Made by a program: the position numbers and the translations under genes. A model generated the notes under the pieces. It saw nothing but the letters and a program-made list of their open reading frames with translations, was not told the origin of the DNA and did no database searches. From contig JAJSPD010000002.1 of NCBI GenBank assembly GCA_021307315.1, forward strand, positions 310,001 through 374,000: a stretch of 64,000 nucleotides of DNA, given 5' to 3'. Positions 1 through 11,100 of the stretch are shown in pieces. Within the stretch, counting starts at the first letter, position 1. Each line of letters begins with the position of its first letter. The stretch is from Bisporella sp. PMI_857. Its lineage: Eukaryota > Ascomycota > Leotiomycetes > Helotiales > Helotiaceae.

Positions 1-1563
1 CCACTCAAAATCTGACAACTCCAGATACACTTGGCCACTGAATCGTACAATCCATTCCCCTTGGAAATAAATAATCGCAATGTAAGTTTTGTACTCCTCA
101 GCTACAGTTTTCTCAATCCAGTTGATTGCCTTCGAGGCAACTTTGGGATCAATAGTTTGAAATCCATTGATTTTCTCAGGGCTTGCTGTTAACGGTAATA
201 CAACATTGATCAAGTTGCAGTTGGTGAGAGTATGGGTGCTGTTGTCCATCACTTCGGTTCTATGAAACTTTTAGTTTACACGTGTGAAAATATTTTATGA
301 ATATAAGAGCTTCAAAACATGTTCTCAGATCCTGCTGAAGATTGAGGGTCTTAAAATAGGAGAAACGAACCCTAGAATCCCTGCAACCAGACTTCCGGCT
401 TTCCTAGTCAAGTCCACGGTGTAGTTGATGATCGCACTCTCACCACCACAAACCTGCTCTCGCCATTTTATAGCTTCCGGGACTACCAAGTAGGCGGTAC
501 CATCCACTGTGAAATAAACACGTAAGCTGTAGCTAAATTTGCGGTTGTAAAATTGCATATAGGAATATGATATTAATCTCGAAGATGACTCACTGGTCCC
601 AACCCACTGAAATTCATTAACAAATCTGCTTTTATCTTGCTCATATGCACTAGGGTTTTCTAGGCCTTCACGAGGGACAAATCCATGCGACGTTGGTAAT
701 GAGGACCGTATCAAGTGCTGATTTCGAACCGGAACATAGAACACTGCACATGCGCGAGGAACATGTAGCCATTTATGGCAGTTGCTTACAAAAAAGTCGG
801 GATCTAGTGCTGTAAGGTCAATTGGGATGTGTCCAATACCGTGTGCGCCATCAATGAGAGACAAAATTCCTTCTTCACGACAAACAGCGGTGAGTTCCTC
901 AAAAGGTAACCTGAGGCCTGGCATCGAAGATATGGTGTCAAAAATTGCCACGCGAGGATTTCTCCCCTCGGCTCTTGAAGTTTTGATTGCATTTTTAAAC
1001 AGGTTGATAGTTGCTACGTCTTCTGATGGGCAGGGCAGTTTGATTTTTCGCTTTTTGAATAAGTCCTTGGTTGACTCACAGACATATTCAACAGTCTTTT
1101 CACAAGCCTCGTATATGATACTGAAGTAAAGAATCTCATCATTGCCATCTTCGTTAGGGATTAAACTTCTGAGGACTGTGTTAACTCCAGTCGTGGCATT
1201 CATCACATACACGATGGCTTCGATTGGAGCATTGAGAAATTTAGCAACTGTTTGACGTGATTCATCAAGTAGCTTTGGGAGTATGAATCGGATGAACGGA
1301 TCTGGTGCAGATTCGCAAAGATCTTGATACTCCCTCTGCTTGTCCCTGATAGCCGTAGGGAAGTTGCCATAGGAGCCTGAGACTGCCTTAGAGGATCCTC
1401 TGCAGTGGAGAGGAGTTGAGCAAATACCATGATTCAGATTCTTATACCTAGGGTCTAGAGGGAAATGCTTGAGCATTTCCTTTCCAAAAGGCGTGCGCTC
1501 ATACTTCGAGGAATTTGGTACAGTTAGATCTGCAAACTTGTTCTCCGATATCGAAGTCATCAT
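1..1563 (-). CDS. egt2: Egt2-like hercynylcysteine sulfoxide lyase (PLP, class V aminotransferase fold), 3' end outside window
   Basis: Probable exons on the minus strand: 1563-1428, 1376-594, 506-371, 259-1. Joining them removes three short stretches foreign to the family and gives 438 residues without a stop, cut by the window edge. It resembles fungal Egt2/LolT-type cysteine desulfurase-like enzymes, which cleave hercynylcysteine sulfoxide in the last step of ergothioneine synthesis. Seen: a LNHGSYGNFP segment near residues 43-52, an NATTGVNTVLR cofactor-pocket segment near 105-115, the DGAHG cofactor Asp (about 221) and SNCHKW, whose Lys (about 247) should form the Schiff base. The tail segment WVGTMDGTAYLVVPEA appears only after splicing. 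Perhaps 20-40 residues are missing at the C terminus. It diverges from the Rqt4-like gene across about 350 bp. The family is firm; the exact substrate rests on resemblance to Egt2 and is less certain. Confidence 0.82.
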
Positions 1564-1916
1564 CGCAGGAAATACTTAGACAAAGCGAAGAATGGAGATG
1601 TAGGAAAGACAAATGGCACGGTGAAAGAGCTTTCATATAGAATGTAAAGAATGGAATATGGAAGAATCGACAATGCCAGTCTCTGATGCCAGCTGCAAGA
1701 GGCTCAGGATCATACGGAGTATGGGAAAGAGGTTAAAGTAAAGCCGAACATCGATTTATAAAGTTGTCTTACTCCGTAGGTCTAAGCGAGTCAGGGGTTG
1801 AAATGGGGTCCTTCGGCATGACTCAGCTAAAATAGTGAAATCACAATATTTACTCGACATATCCTCAACCTAGCTATATTTCTCGCAGATTACCACAGCA
1901 CATAGCAGTCGCAGAA
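1564..1916. promoter_or_regulatory. Divergent promoter region, Egt2-like / Rqt4-like genes
   Basis: 353 bp between two start codons facing outward, so it must hold both 5' leaders and promoters. I see no strong TATA element or repeat. Confidence 0.5.
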
Positions 1917-3437
1917 ATGTCGCTCGCGCAATTATCGAATCTGCTACCACTACCACAGACCGAGCTTCAACAAGTCCTTGATTATGCTGCGACTTTGTCA
2001 AAACAAGAAGCTGCAGAACATTTCAATAATCTACTGGGTGATTCCCCGCAATGTATAGAATTTATTTCCACATTCAACTCTCGTCGCAAAGAACCGCCTT
2101 CTTCACAACCAAACGAAGCACTACAAGCAACCTCTCAGCCTGATCTATCTCAAGGAGTACCGAAACCCATACGAAAGAATAAGAAGAAAGTAGCTCCTCT
2201 CCACACACCTCCACCACGTCAGATCCAAGATAATTATGCTGGTCAAGGCACAGCATATATCAAGAAGAGCGAAGATGATTACGTCGCTAGACGTCCCAAT
2301 CCTTCTCGAAGTGAAAATGTGAATGCTTCTTCTAAAGAGCCAAGACCTGCCACCACTCAAACCCCTACTACTCGCGGACCTCCTTCCGCAGCTGGCGCCT
2401 TGATATCAGACATAAAGTCGAAAAGCACACCTACCTCAAGAACCTCTTCTCCTGCACCACACAAAACAAAGGTCAATATTACGGGTGGAACTTCAATGCA
2501 TGGTGCCTCAACAGCTTTGGCGGAGTTTGATGCTGTGATTAGAAGCTTGGAGATTAGTACGAATAGTACCTTACTTGATACGAACAAGAGGAAGTGCAAT
2601 TGTATCGGGGCGCGACATCCTGTACTCACTGCAGCACCAAATTGCTTGAACTGCGGGAAAGTCATCTGTGTCAAAGAAGGACTAGGGCCATGTACATTCT
2701 GTGGACAGCCTCTGTTGAGCGCCATGGAGGTGCAAGGCATGATACAAACATTACGAGAAGAGCGTGGACGGGAAAAGATGGCATTGGATAATGCCGGAAG
2801 TCGACGTGTTGAAGGAACGAAGAAGCTAATTCCTTTTGCGTCAAGAACACCTGTGGTGGACATGAGCCCAGCCGAGCTCAAGGCGAAAGAACATCGTGAT
2901 CGATTACTTGCTTTCCAGGCTCAGAATGCTAAGCGAACTACGGTCAGAGATGAAGCTGCAGACTTCGAGACGCCTACAACTGCAAGGACAAACCTGTGGG
3001 CGAGTCCAGCAGAGCGGGCAAAGCAGTTGAAGCAGCAACAAAAAGTTTTAGCCGAGCAGGAGTGGAATTCGCGCCCTGAATACGAGAAGCGAAGACAGGT
3101 CGTCAGTATAGATATTATAGGCAAGAAAGCAGTGAAGAAGATGGCTGTTGTCGAGCGGCCAAAGATCGAGAGCGAGAGTGAAGATGAACCTGAACTACTT
3201 CCTCTAGGTGATACAAGTGGAAATAAGGGGGGTGGGACCTTCAGCCGAAACCCCTTGTTAGGTGGACTAATCAAGCCAGTCTATGAAAGTGAAAAGGGAA
3301 AAGGCAAGGAGATAGAATTGGGCCCTAGGAAGAAGACCTGGAGACGAGTCCAAGATGATTTAGATGATAATGAGGCGATCATATTAGACGGCGGAACTTT
3401 CGGAGGGGAAAGCAGAGACGAACCTGCCTGCGGTTAA
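1917..3437 (+). CDS. rqt4: C2HC5 zinc-finger protein, TRIP4/ASC-1 family (Rqt4-like)
   Basis: Single exon, 506 residues. Family members are subunits of the ASC-1 / ribosome-quality-control trigger complex (yeast Slh1-Cue3-Rqt4), which splits collided ribosomes. Seen: a helical N terminus (residues 1-50) followed by a low-complexity Ser/Pro/Thr-rich linker; a compact Cys-rich finger at about 225-265 with the pattern CNCIG..H..NCLNCGKVIC..CTFCG, which is the zf-C2HC5 signature; and a conserved C-terminal block (NLWASPAERAKQ, then EYEKRRQVVSIDIIG) also found in TRIP4 orthologues. The start is the first ATG of the frame and lies 353 bp from the divergent Egt2-like gene. Length fits the family. 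The ribosome-rescue role is inferred from orthology. Confidence 0.88.
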   Translation: MSLAQLSNLLPLPQTELQQVLDYAATLSKQEAAEHFNNLLGDSPQCIEFISTFNSRRKEPPSSQPNEALQATSQPDLSQGVPKPIRKNKKKVAPLHTPPPRQIQDNYAGQGTAYIKKSEDDYVARRPNPSRSENVNASSKEPRPATTQTPTTRGPPSAAGALISDIKSKSTPTSRTSSPAPHKTKVNITGGTSMHGASTALAEFDAVIRSLEISTNSTLLDTNKRKCNCIGARHPVLTAAPNCLNCGKVICVKEGLGPCTFCGQPLLSAMEVQGMIQTLREERGREKMALDNAGSRRVEGTKKLIPFASRTPVVDMSPAELKAKEHRDRLLAFQAQNAKRTTVRDEAADFETPTTARTNLWASPAERAKQLKQQQKVLAEQEWNSRPEYEKRRQVVSIDIIGKKAVKKMAVVERPKIESESEDEPELLPLGDTSGNKGGGTFSRNPLLGGLIKPVYESEKGKGKEIELGPRKKTWRRVQDDLDDNEAIILDGGTFGGESRDEPACG

Positions 3438-3710
3438 GCGCTACAAGTTTCTTAGACTAGCTAGATACCCTTTATGCAGGATCATGATAGTAGAATTCTT
3501 GGCCAGTTGAATATAATGTATTCCAATTATATGGCAATAACCAACCTATTTCACATTTTTGCCATTGAAACAATACGCTGCTTCCTCAGGTTAAAGATTA
3601 AATTCAGGCGTAGTCATAAATCGTAAGTCTATCCAGATACTTCAACTCACTGTGCTGGATACTACTCCACCACAGTAAGATCCATGATCCAGTAAACAAT
3701 CTTGTATCAT
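3438..3710. other. Convergent 3' region
   Basis: Short spacer between two stop codons facing each other; it should carry both 3' UTRs. No other structure recognised. Confidence 0.4.
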
Positions 3711-4583
3711 CTAATCACTATCCGAGCTACTGCTGCTCGAGCTACTTCCGCCTCTACTCCGACTCCGCGAGTGGCTGCGATGCTTCTTATGTTTCTTCTC
3801 GCCATAACCCGGATATAAGCCACCTACTGCCGTCGAACTCCCACTGTAATGGCTTCCATGGTGACTTCCGCCATGGCTGCTCGAATGATCGCGATGCTTT
3901 TTCTTATGTTCACCATCCCGGTGTTTCTTCTTTTTCTTATGCTTCTCATGCTTATCCTCCAGCACATTAGCGCCAATGGCGCCGGCCAATGCTCCGCCGA
4001 GCGTCCCGAGCATCCCGCCACCGACTTGGTGACCTAGAAATCCACCGCCTGCGCCGCCGATCAAAGTTGCTGCGAGGCCGCGCTCGCCGTCCGGACCGAC
4101 GGGCTGGCCGTGTGCGTCAGTGCCACCATGTTGCTGTTGATGAGCTCCGCCTTGGTAAGGGGGCCCATGTTGGCTGTGATCACGGGTCTCACCATATGGC
4201 GGTGCTGGACTATGCGATGGGTAGGATACGGGAGCCGGGTACGGAGAGGAGGAATGGTGAGGTGAGGGTTGCCCGTAGCCGCTCTGTGGAGGATACTGGC
4301 CAGCTGGCGGGTATTGTTGTTGAGGCGGGTAAGGTGAGTGCTGCTGTGGTGGGGCAGAGTATGGACCTTGTGGATGAGGACTACCATGGTAGTTGTCTTG
4401 CGGATACGGTGCTGAATGGCTGTTGTAGTTATCAGGCGCAGGTGGATACTGGACGGGGGGAGTTGGGTGTTGAGGAGGATAGTATTGCTGTTGCGGCGGA
4501 GGAGCGCCGTAATCGTGCTGTGGTGGAGGAGCGTTATAATGCTGCTGAGGCTGGCCTCCGCCGTAATAGTCTTGGTTTGACAT
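3711..4583 (-). CDS. Pro/Gln/Tyr-rich protein with glycine-zipper segment and Lys/His-rich tail
   Basis: Single exon, 290 residues. Three zones are visible. Residues 1-160 are Pro, Gln, Tyr and Ser rich with repeated PPQ, QYPP and YG units and look disordered. Residues about 168-205 form a glycine zipper (ATLIGGAGGGFLGHQVGGG, then LGTLGGALAGAIGANV), the pattern of the 2TM glycine-zipper family and suited to helix packing or membrane insertion. The tail is packed with Lys, His, Arg and Ser (KHKKKKKH, SRSRSRGG) and ends in a Ser run. Such proteins are common in filamentous fungi without a defined function. A TATA-like element and STRE-type AGGGG motifs lie just upstream, hinting at stress-inducible expression. 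No enzymatic motif is seen. Confidence 0.78.
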   Translation of the reverse strand: MSNQDYYGGGQPQQHYNAPPPQHDYGAPPPQQQYYPPQHPTPPVQYPPAPDNYNSHSAPYPQDNYHGSPHPQGPYSAPPQQHSPYPPQQQYPPAGQYPPQSGYGQPSPHHSSSPYPAPVSYPSHSPAPPYGETRDHSQHGPPYQGGAHQQQHGGTDAHGQPVGPDGERGLAATLIGGAGGGFLGHQVGGGMLGTLGGALAGAIGANVLEDKHEKHKKKKKHRDGEHKKKHRDHSSSHGGSHHGSHYSGSSTAVGGLYPGYGEKKHKKHRSHSRSRSRGGSSSSSSSSDSD

Positions 4584-4669
4584 CTTGCTAGATGATCTAT
4601 GATGCAGCCAAATGATGGTGGGGGTGGGGTTGTAGGATGAGATGTGACGAGAGAAGACGAAAGGGAGAA

Positions 4670-4746
4670 CCCCTCCTTAAATATAGGCCCCAACACGCCA
4701 CAGCTTACCTTCCTAGTGATTCTTCAATGTTGTGATTAGGGGAGGG
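4670..4746 (-). promoter_or_regulatory. TATA-like element and STRE-type motifs upstream of the glycine-zipper gene
   Basis: On the minus strand TATATTTAA lies at 4685-4677, about 95 bp before the start codon. CCCCT is present on the plus strand at about 4670-4674 and two adjacent AGGGG copies at about 4737-4746. AGGGG/CCCCT is the binding core of Msn2/4-type stress factors in yeast; relevance here is inferred. Confidence 0.4.
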
Positions 4747-5512
4747 GTCCAGCGTTGATGGGTGGTAATTTGGTTGGATGTTATTAAAAGTGACTGCGCC
4801 TCGAGGGAGCGGCCTTTTGATACATGCAGGTCAGACGCAAGCAATAACTATGAAATAGGACGGCGTCAGAATCGGTGCCTATCCTGGTGACTTCACCGCA
4901 ACACTACTTGTGCTGTTGACATTGATGTTCCCGTGTAAGTTTCGTGTGATCTGAAGAGGTTGTGGCTGAGAGTGAAGAGCCCTTAGGGGAGCAACAGCAA
5001 AATGACGAATGGGGTGGATCATTTGGCAAGGCTGAGTCTGCAAGACACAACGCAACAGCAATGCCGGCCCCGCCGAAGACGACGACCAAGACTATACTGC
5101 ATGGTGATCTCTGAGCTTACAACAAGGCCTAATGTACTTTGGCCAACTTTGGCCAAGAATGAACGGCTCCAGGTACAAGTTTGAAAGCTGTATCTCCACC
5201 CTGTACCTACAGCTCTCTATTGGTGGCGCAAAGCCAGGGAGCTATCGGGCGGAGCATTCCGCGTTTGCAATGCACTTGAGAGACTATCATGATCTCCGTT
5301 AAATCAATTTTTTATGAGTGTGTTTGAAGTATTTTGTTCCTACTGTTCCAACTTGCACTCAACGCTCTCATCTCAGCACCACCACCCCCCTAAACTACTA
5401 ATGGAGGAAGCGTTACAATGAAAGCCGTATATGCCAAGTCCTTATACATCCATTCCGCCGAATGAGTCAATAATAACAACGCATTAATAGAAAGAAGATA
5501 TTTCCTTAGTTG
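4747..5512. other. Divergent intergenic region
   Basis: Lies between the starts of the glycine-zipper gene (minus) and the ELO-like gene (plus) and must contain the ELO-like promoter. Short ORFs here have no recognisable content. Confidence 0.35.
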
Positions 5513-6286
5513 ATGCTATCTATTAAAATATTCCAATATCTCCAAAATATGATGGCCGATATAACTTCCCTCAATCTGCTCTACTGCTCAAGTTTTCTCT
5601 CTTTTGCTATTGCTCGTCTGATTAGCCAACATGTTCGTCGAAATGGGCCGATCTCAACTGCAGGGACAGTCATGCTATACAACAACCGAATCTACTCTCT
5701 CGCGTCTCTCATCCTCTTCCTTGCGATAGTGTTGTCTCTCCTCGAGCCATTGCATCTTACATCCGTGAAGGCCATCCTATGCTCTTCTCCTCCAGATCGT
5801 GACGAACCACTTCGACACATCTTCCATATCTCAAAGCTATATGAATACATCGATATTTTCAACGTTCTCGCTGTCGGTGGATTAGTTAACACACATTTCT
5901 GGGTCCACCATTTCACTGTAAGCCCTGCCATCCCGGATGATCCATTGCTAAGGTAGTAGACACCATACCTCACATATTCCCGCACATTGCACCACCCAGA
6001 AGGCTGGAAGATCTTTGCTGCTCTGAATACTTTGCATCATGCGTTCATGTATGCATATTTTGGAGGCGCCGCGATATTTTCTGATATCTTGCCTTGGACG
6101 GGCTGTCTGCAGCTCGCGGCGGGTATAATGGTAGAGCTGTATGCTTTACTTACAGAAGAATGTGAAAGTGGCTGGGCAAACTGGCTAGCTTTGGGACTGT
6201 TTTCCACGTATGCAGCTTTGTTCTCTGGGGACCTGAGACAACGCGGGAGGAAGGAAAACACTGAGAGCGGAAAGAAGCCGTCATAA
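5513..6286 (+). CDS. ELO-like (fatty-acid elongase-type) multi-pass membrane protein
   Basis: Probable exons 5513-5917 and 5960-6286, giving 243 residues. The joined protein has about six hydrophobic helices, and its centre reads HFWVHHFTTPYLTYSRTLHH then NTLHHAFMYAYFGG. That order (His cluster, Asn-x-x-x-His, Met-Tyr-x-Tyr) matches the 3-keto acyl-CoA synthase elongases of the ER, which extend fatty acids from malonyl-CoA. The His cluster is spaced HxxxHH, not the usual HxxHH, so catalysis may differ. The intron is only 42 nt, at the low limit, but splicing restores the frame across a stop and joins the motif. An alternative start at a downstream ATG near 5549 (MMADITS) would still keep all helices. 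Shorter than canonical elongases (about 270-350 residues). Confidence 0.62.
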
Positions 6287-8197
6287 TTGAGATTCTTCAA
6301 GACATTGCTACATGAGACAGATCTCAAGCTTTGAACTGAAAAGCCGCTTCATCGCACTTGGCTGCTTGTTCGAGCAAAAGGAAATATTTCTCTATTTTTT
6401 GGGCTGAAATCTCGTCTTTCATGTATTCCGGAATCTATAAGTTTCACTACAGGACAGAGCTAGGCATAATACATCATGCAAACAAATGAAAGCTGCGAGT
6501 CATGTGATCCTCTGAAATCATGGACCGCAACCTTAATAGTATCCGGATGAACTTCGATCAAGACCATAATGGTCTGTGGGAGCCATCCTAAGTTGCTCAA
6601 GATCCCGATATATCTATCCCATATGAATACCTCTCTCTGGATAGTTGTCCACGAATGGATATTAATAAAAGTACGATCTTGGCAGGTACATGGTGAACAC
6701 TGAAGTGCCTGAAGAACCACAACAATCTACACCGTAGGGTTTTCGATTCCCTCGACTACTTCCCGGTAGCAGGCTATAAGCCAAATAGTCGTCGGCAACT
6801 GCTATTTCATTCAAATACGGCTGGCCTCCTCTTTCGAGCAGAGGCTGGCTGATGTCTTTGCCACTTGGAGATTGAAGAGATCCATTTCTTTCTAGCATTC
6901 CGGGAGATTAAGGTATTACAGAAGCCTATTGTTTCATGCGATGAGGATTCTGAGAACCTACACTCAGCCAGTCACAGGACACGGTGAAATATGAACCGAA
7001 AAAGGTTATCAATGCTTATGGATTAGACAGCATGATTTCGATGCGGAAGCTGAAGTGTGGTAGGTGCAGTGTGTGACAAGATGGACTAAGCTCTTATGTA
7101 GTAATCATGAAGGTGGTAGGACGTCTGACCTATAAGTATTTAGCAATAGAGTCGAAGTTTGCTAGATCGCAAACTATCTGTGGCAGCATCGATATGCTAA
7201 TTACCATAGTATGTCAACTGACAAGTCTCAGCTTCAATAGGAGAATTTTGAGGCTGACAGCTTAGAAGGATGTTTGCTGGAATGTCCCACAGACTACTTG
7301 TTTCTGATGTGCCAGACCATGACCACACCATAGTGTAACACGGTTCATAGAGAATTGGGGCACAATATTCTGTGTTGAGCAAGCTGGAGCAAATAGAAGG
7401 GACACAGAAAGGAGAATTTGCAACCCAGGATGTAATAGAGTTTCCTTTGCAAAGTCTGACAAAAAAGAGCACACTGGGCATAGCGATGAGGCATAAGCAG
7501 AAAGATGGCTCGCATTGACTCTAATCTCCTCTATACCAAACAGCATGATAGGGACCGAGAGGGAAAGGATACGCCGAGCTAATAACACTCTGATTAGCAT
7601 TTAGCGTTATTGTCGTATATTCGAGTTAAATTATGTTGTGGTTTGTGTTCCAGTATTAACGTGTTTTAAGGCAAGCTCATCTTGGTACGGCTTGATTGAA
7701 GCATCTTTAAGGCTCTCTCTAGTCGGGGAGTATTCTTTATGGGTGGAAGAGTCAAGAAATTGGACACTCTACTGAGAAGTCCAAGGTGATGCGGTTTGGC
7801 ATGTAGCACAGTATTAAATTGGTGAGATTTAGCAACCCAGGTATCTCAATAGTTAGTTGCGCAGGTGGAACCTTAGTGGTACAGTATTCGCTTACCGTAA
7901 AAGTGGAGAAATCTTAATTCTACTGAACAGCTTGAACAGAATTTCTTTAGTACCTTTGCTCGACACAAGCAACGCATCCACGTAACCAATATCTACTGAC
8001 TATCCAAATTGTCAATCTCAGCTCATTTTCGCGTAAGCTCGACAGCTATACTCTCGATTTGAAAGACTTCAATCAATCTTGAATCATCCGAACCGAACAT
8101 CTCGAAAATCGCCTCGCGTCCTAATCGCGACCTCAAACGTTCATTAAATCAACTCATCTGTATTTGCTATATCAGCGATTTAGCGATCATATTAATC
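6287..8197. other. 1.9-kb intergenic region without a confident gene
   Basis: Between the ELO-like stop and the Smy2-like start. Several short minus-strand frames exist; the only one with notable composition is the Cys-rich frame at 7197-7481. The last 200 bp before 8198 should hold the leader of the Smy2-like gene. No tRNA, repeat or transposon remnant recognised. Confidence 0.4.
7197..7481 (-). other. Cys-rich open frame, possible small or broken gene
   Basis: A 94-residue minus-strand frame with nine Cys, several in close spacing (FCVPSICSSLLNTEYCAPIL, EPCYTM, LSCQPQ, ETCQL). Such spacing recalls secreted disulfide-rich proteins. There is no signal peptide in this frame, and no splice to an upstream signal-coding exon could be built convincingly. 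It may be a chance frame or the last exon of a small secreted protein. Confidence 0.15.
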
Positions 8198-11100
8198 ATG
8201 CCTGGCTCTCAACTGCCATCAAGTTTTGCCTCTGCGGCTGCCGGTCAAGCTTCGAGTCAACGTGATACTCGAAATGGAAGAGGTGATGGCCGTGGGAGCG
8301 GAGACTGGTATATCTCCTTTCAGCATATCATTTCCTGCGAATTTCCATTCTTTTTGGCTGCTATAGGATACCTACCAGACGTTTTTCTAGTGCCGAAAAT
8401 CGGTCTTGATAGTTCCCAGCCACAATTCTGCATGACAACTAAATTCTGTTGAGTGTTGAAGCTAATAAACTTTGAAGGGCTAGTCAAAGAACGCGAGGAC
8501 CGAATGGTACAGTGACTCTTCGTCGCTCATCAACTGCGCCTTATGCTAAGTCCATCGCAGAAGGACCGTCGACACAGACCTTCGAAACCCAAACCGCGCC
8601 GTCATATGGATCTAATCGTGTAATCGACCTATTTCGTAGGCAAGATGCTTCTAGTGTCGATGTCTCAGATCTGTATACCGAAAACTGGGAACCTGGACAT
8701 ACGAATGGCACAAATGGACGAGGTTGGGGTAAGGCTGCTGACGGTCGGGAAACCAATGGTCCTGATATGTGCTGGGATACGACAGGGAAAGTGGAGCCTT
8801 TCAGTCTAGATGAGAAAACGGAGTTAGAAAAAGCTGTCAGTCTGCACTTTTTTTTGGGCCAACACCAACTAACTTGGCCTAGATTTTTGAAAATGATGTT
8901 AATTCAACTATGAAACCTCCCCCACAAAATATGAGTAAGGAACTTAATGGTCAGGGTATAGGCGCAAATGGCCGCAAGACCTCCATCGGACAAGGCTCAA
9001 GCCCATTCGGGTTATCTTCTCCAAGTTCAAGTCGTCCCAGTACCCGTCGCCAGCAGACCGCCGATTCTATTAACGCCTTGGGATCCCCAGCGGGCAATCG
9101 AGGCTTTTCGAGGGAAGATAACAACACCTCGTTTAGTGGTAGGATGCTTAGCAGGGACGGATCCGACGATCGAGCTGAAAACCCTTTCGCCAGAGGAGGG
9201 TTGATACGTAGTAATACTGGTGGTAGTGGTCTGGGAAATGGCCCTTCATCCCCATCTACTTGGGGCAACACTCCAAGTAGTGCTACAGTGGGCTCATTTG
9301 GACATTTTGCACATGGTGGTTCAGGCACTCCGTTAACCCCCGGCGAAAAGAAACCGCCGTTTGGAAGTAGTCGCTTTGGCAAGTTAATGACAAAAGAAAG
9401 TTCGGAAGATGTGCCATCTAAAGCTGCCTCCGGATCCTGGAGAGGAAGGCAGCGCACAGATACGACCGATACTGATCCAGTAAGTGTTACTGCAGTCCAT
9501 ACTGCCGCAATATTTATATAAAAAAAAGCAGTGTTTTTTAATGGCATCCTGTTAAATATGACATTCTTTACTAATTGCGGATTAGTACGCCAGCGACAAT
9601 CCGACTGGAAGTGCGGCCTTAGGAGGCGGGCAAGATACTAGTCCTCCATTCAGCTCAACTCGTAGAACTCAGGGGATAGAGACACCTGTACGAGGGAATT
9701 CAAGTGATTTTGGGATGTCAGATCTACCCAGCTTCCAAAATCGCATCCCAAGCCAAACTCCTCGTGGCCAACAAGGTGGGCAGGAGCCCTTGAGCCCAGA
9801 TACAAATCCCTACCGCAGCCCACCAGATGCAAGAACTGAGCAAGATGAAGACGCTTTCGAGGGAGAATCCCAACAAAATCGAGCCCATGGCCTAGGTGGC
9901 ATTCCGGAACATGGGCCGAATCCATTTGGACATCTTCCTAGGGGTTTCTCTGCTGCTGGATTTGAAGGAAGCGATCGCAGTCAAAACTCTAGCGCCAATG
10001 CAAACAGAGCTTTTCCAACACCACTTGGTGTAGGCGGCCTTCCGTCCTTAAGTAATCTAGGATCTATAGGCGGTTGGCCATCTGGCAACCTTAGCGGCAC
10101 ACCAGACCGGGAGAATCGATCGGCCTTTGCAGGCGCATTCAGCAACAGCTCGGCATTTGGAGCTGCAGGAGATCTCCAATCACCCGGCTTTACAAATGTT
10201 GCTGGCGCATTTGGCTCTGTATCTGCAAGTACGAACACGTCTAGCAGCAGAAGATTGGCTTCGTTCCTTCCTGCTGCCATGCAAGCTCAAATGCAAGCCA
10301 ACGAAACCGACAGCCCTGTTGAAGGTGGAGATTCAAGGCATAACCCTGCATTTGGTACCATTGGTAGAAGCAGCGCATTTTCCCGCGACACTGACAGTTC
10401 ATTACGCACTGGTCGAAGTGCGTTCGATGATGTTAGCGCAGAAAATGAGGCTGCTCTTACTCCAGGCGCTGGTTTTTTCTCATCATCTGATGTTGCGCAA
10501 GGCCAAACAGCTACAGCATTTCCTCAAGGATCCTCCACTCTGCCTAGTTATCAGCAGTCCCCTGATTCTGCATCAAATCAGCTTCCTGCATCCCAACAAC
10601 GCACGATGGTAATGCCAGACAGAATGAGATGGGTCTATCTTGACCCACAAGGTCAGGTTCAAGGTCCTTGGTCTGGTTTGGAGATGCATGACTGGTACAA
10701 AGCTCAATTTTTCTCAGCTGATCTTTCGGTCAAGAAGCTAGAAGACACGGATTTCGAACCTCTTGGCCAGCTTATTCGGCGAATTGGCAACTCTCGCGAG
10801 CCATTCCTCGTTCCTCAGATAGGAATTCAGCATGGTGCACCACCTACGCAGCCACCATTCCCACCAACTGCAAACCCATCAGGGGCCCAGGTTGGGACTG
10901 TTCAACCGCCTTTCGCTGGTGCTTTCCCAAGCTTTGGGACCACTCTTACAGCTGAGCAGCAAAACAACCTAGAGCGGCGTAAACAAGAGGAGCAGTATCT
11001 CATGGCTCGCCAAAGGGAGTTTTTGGCCCAACAGCAAGTCAACATGAGACAGATGCAAACAAGTGGTCTCACATCAGCTTTGCACCATCAATCAAGCGCT

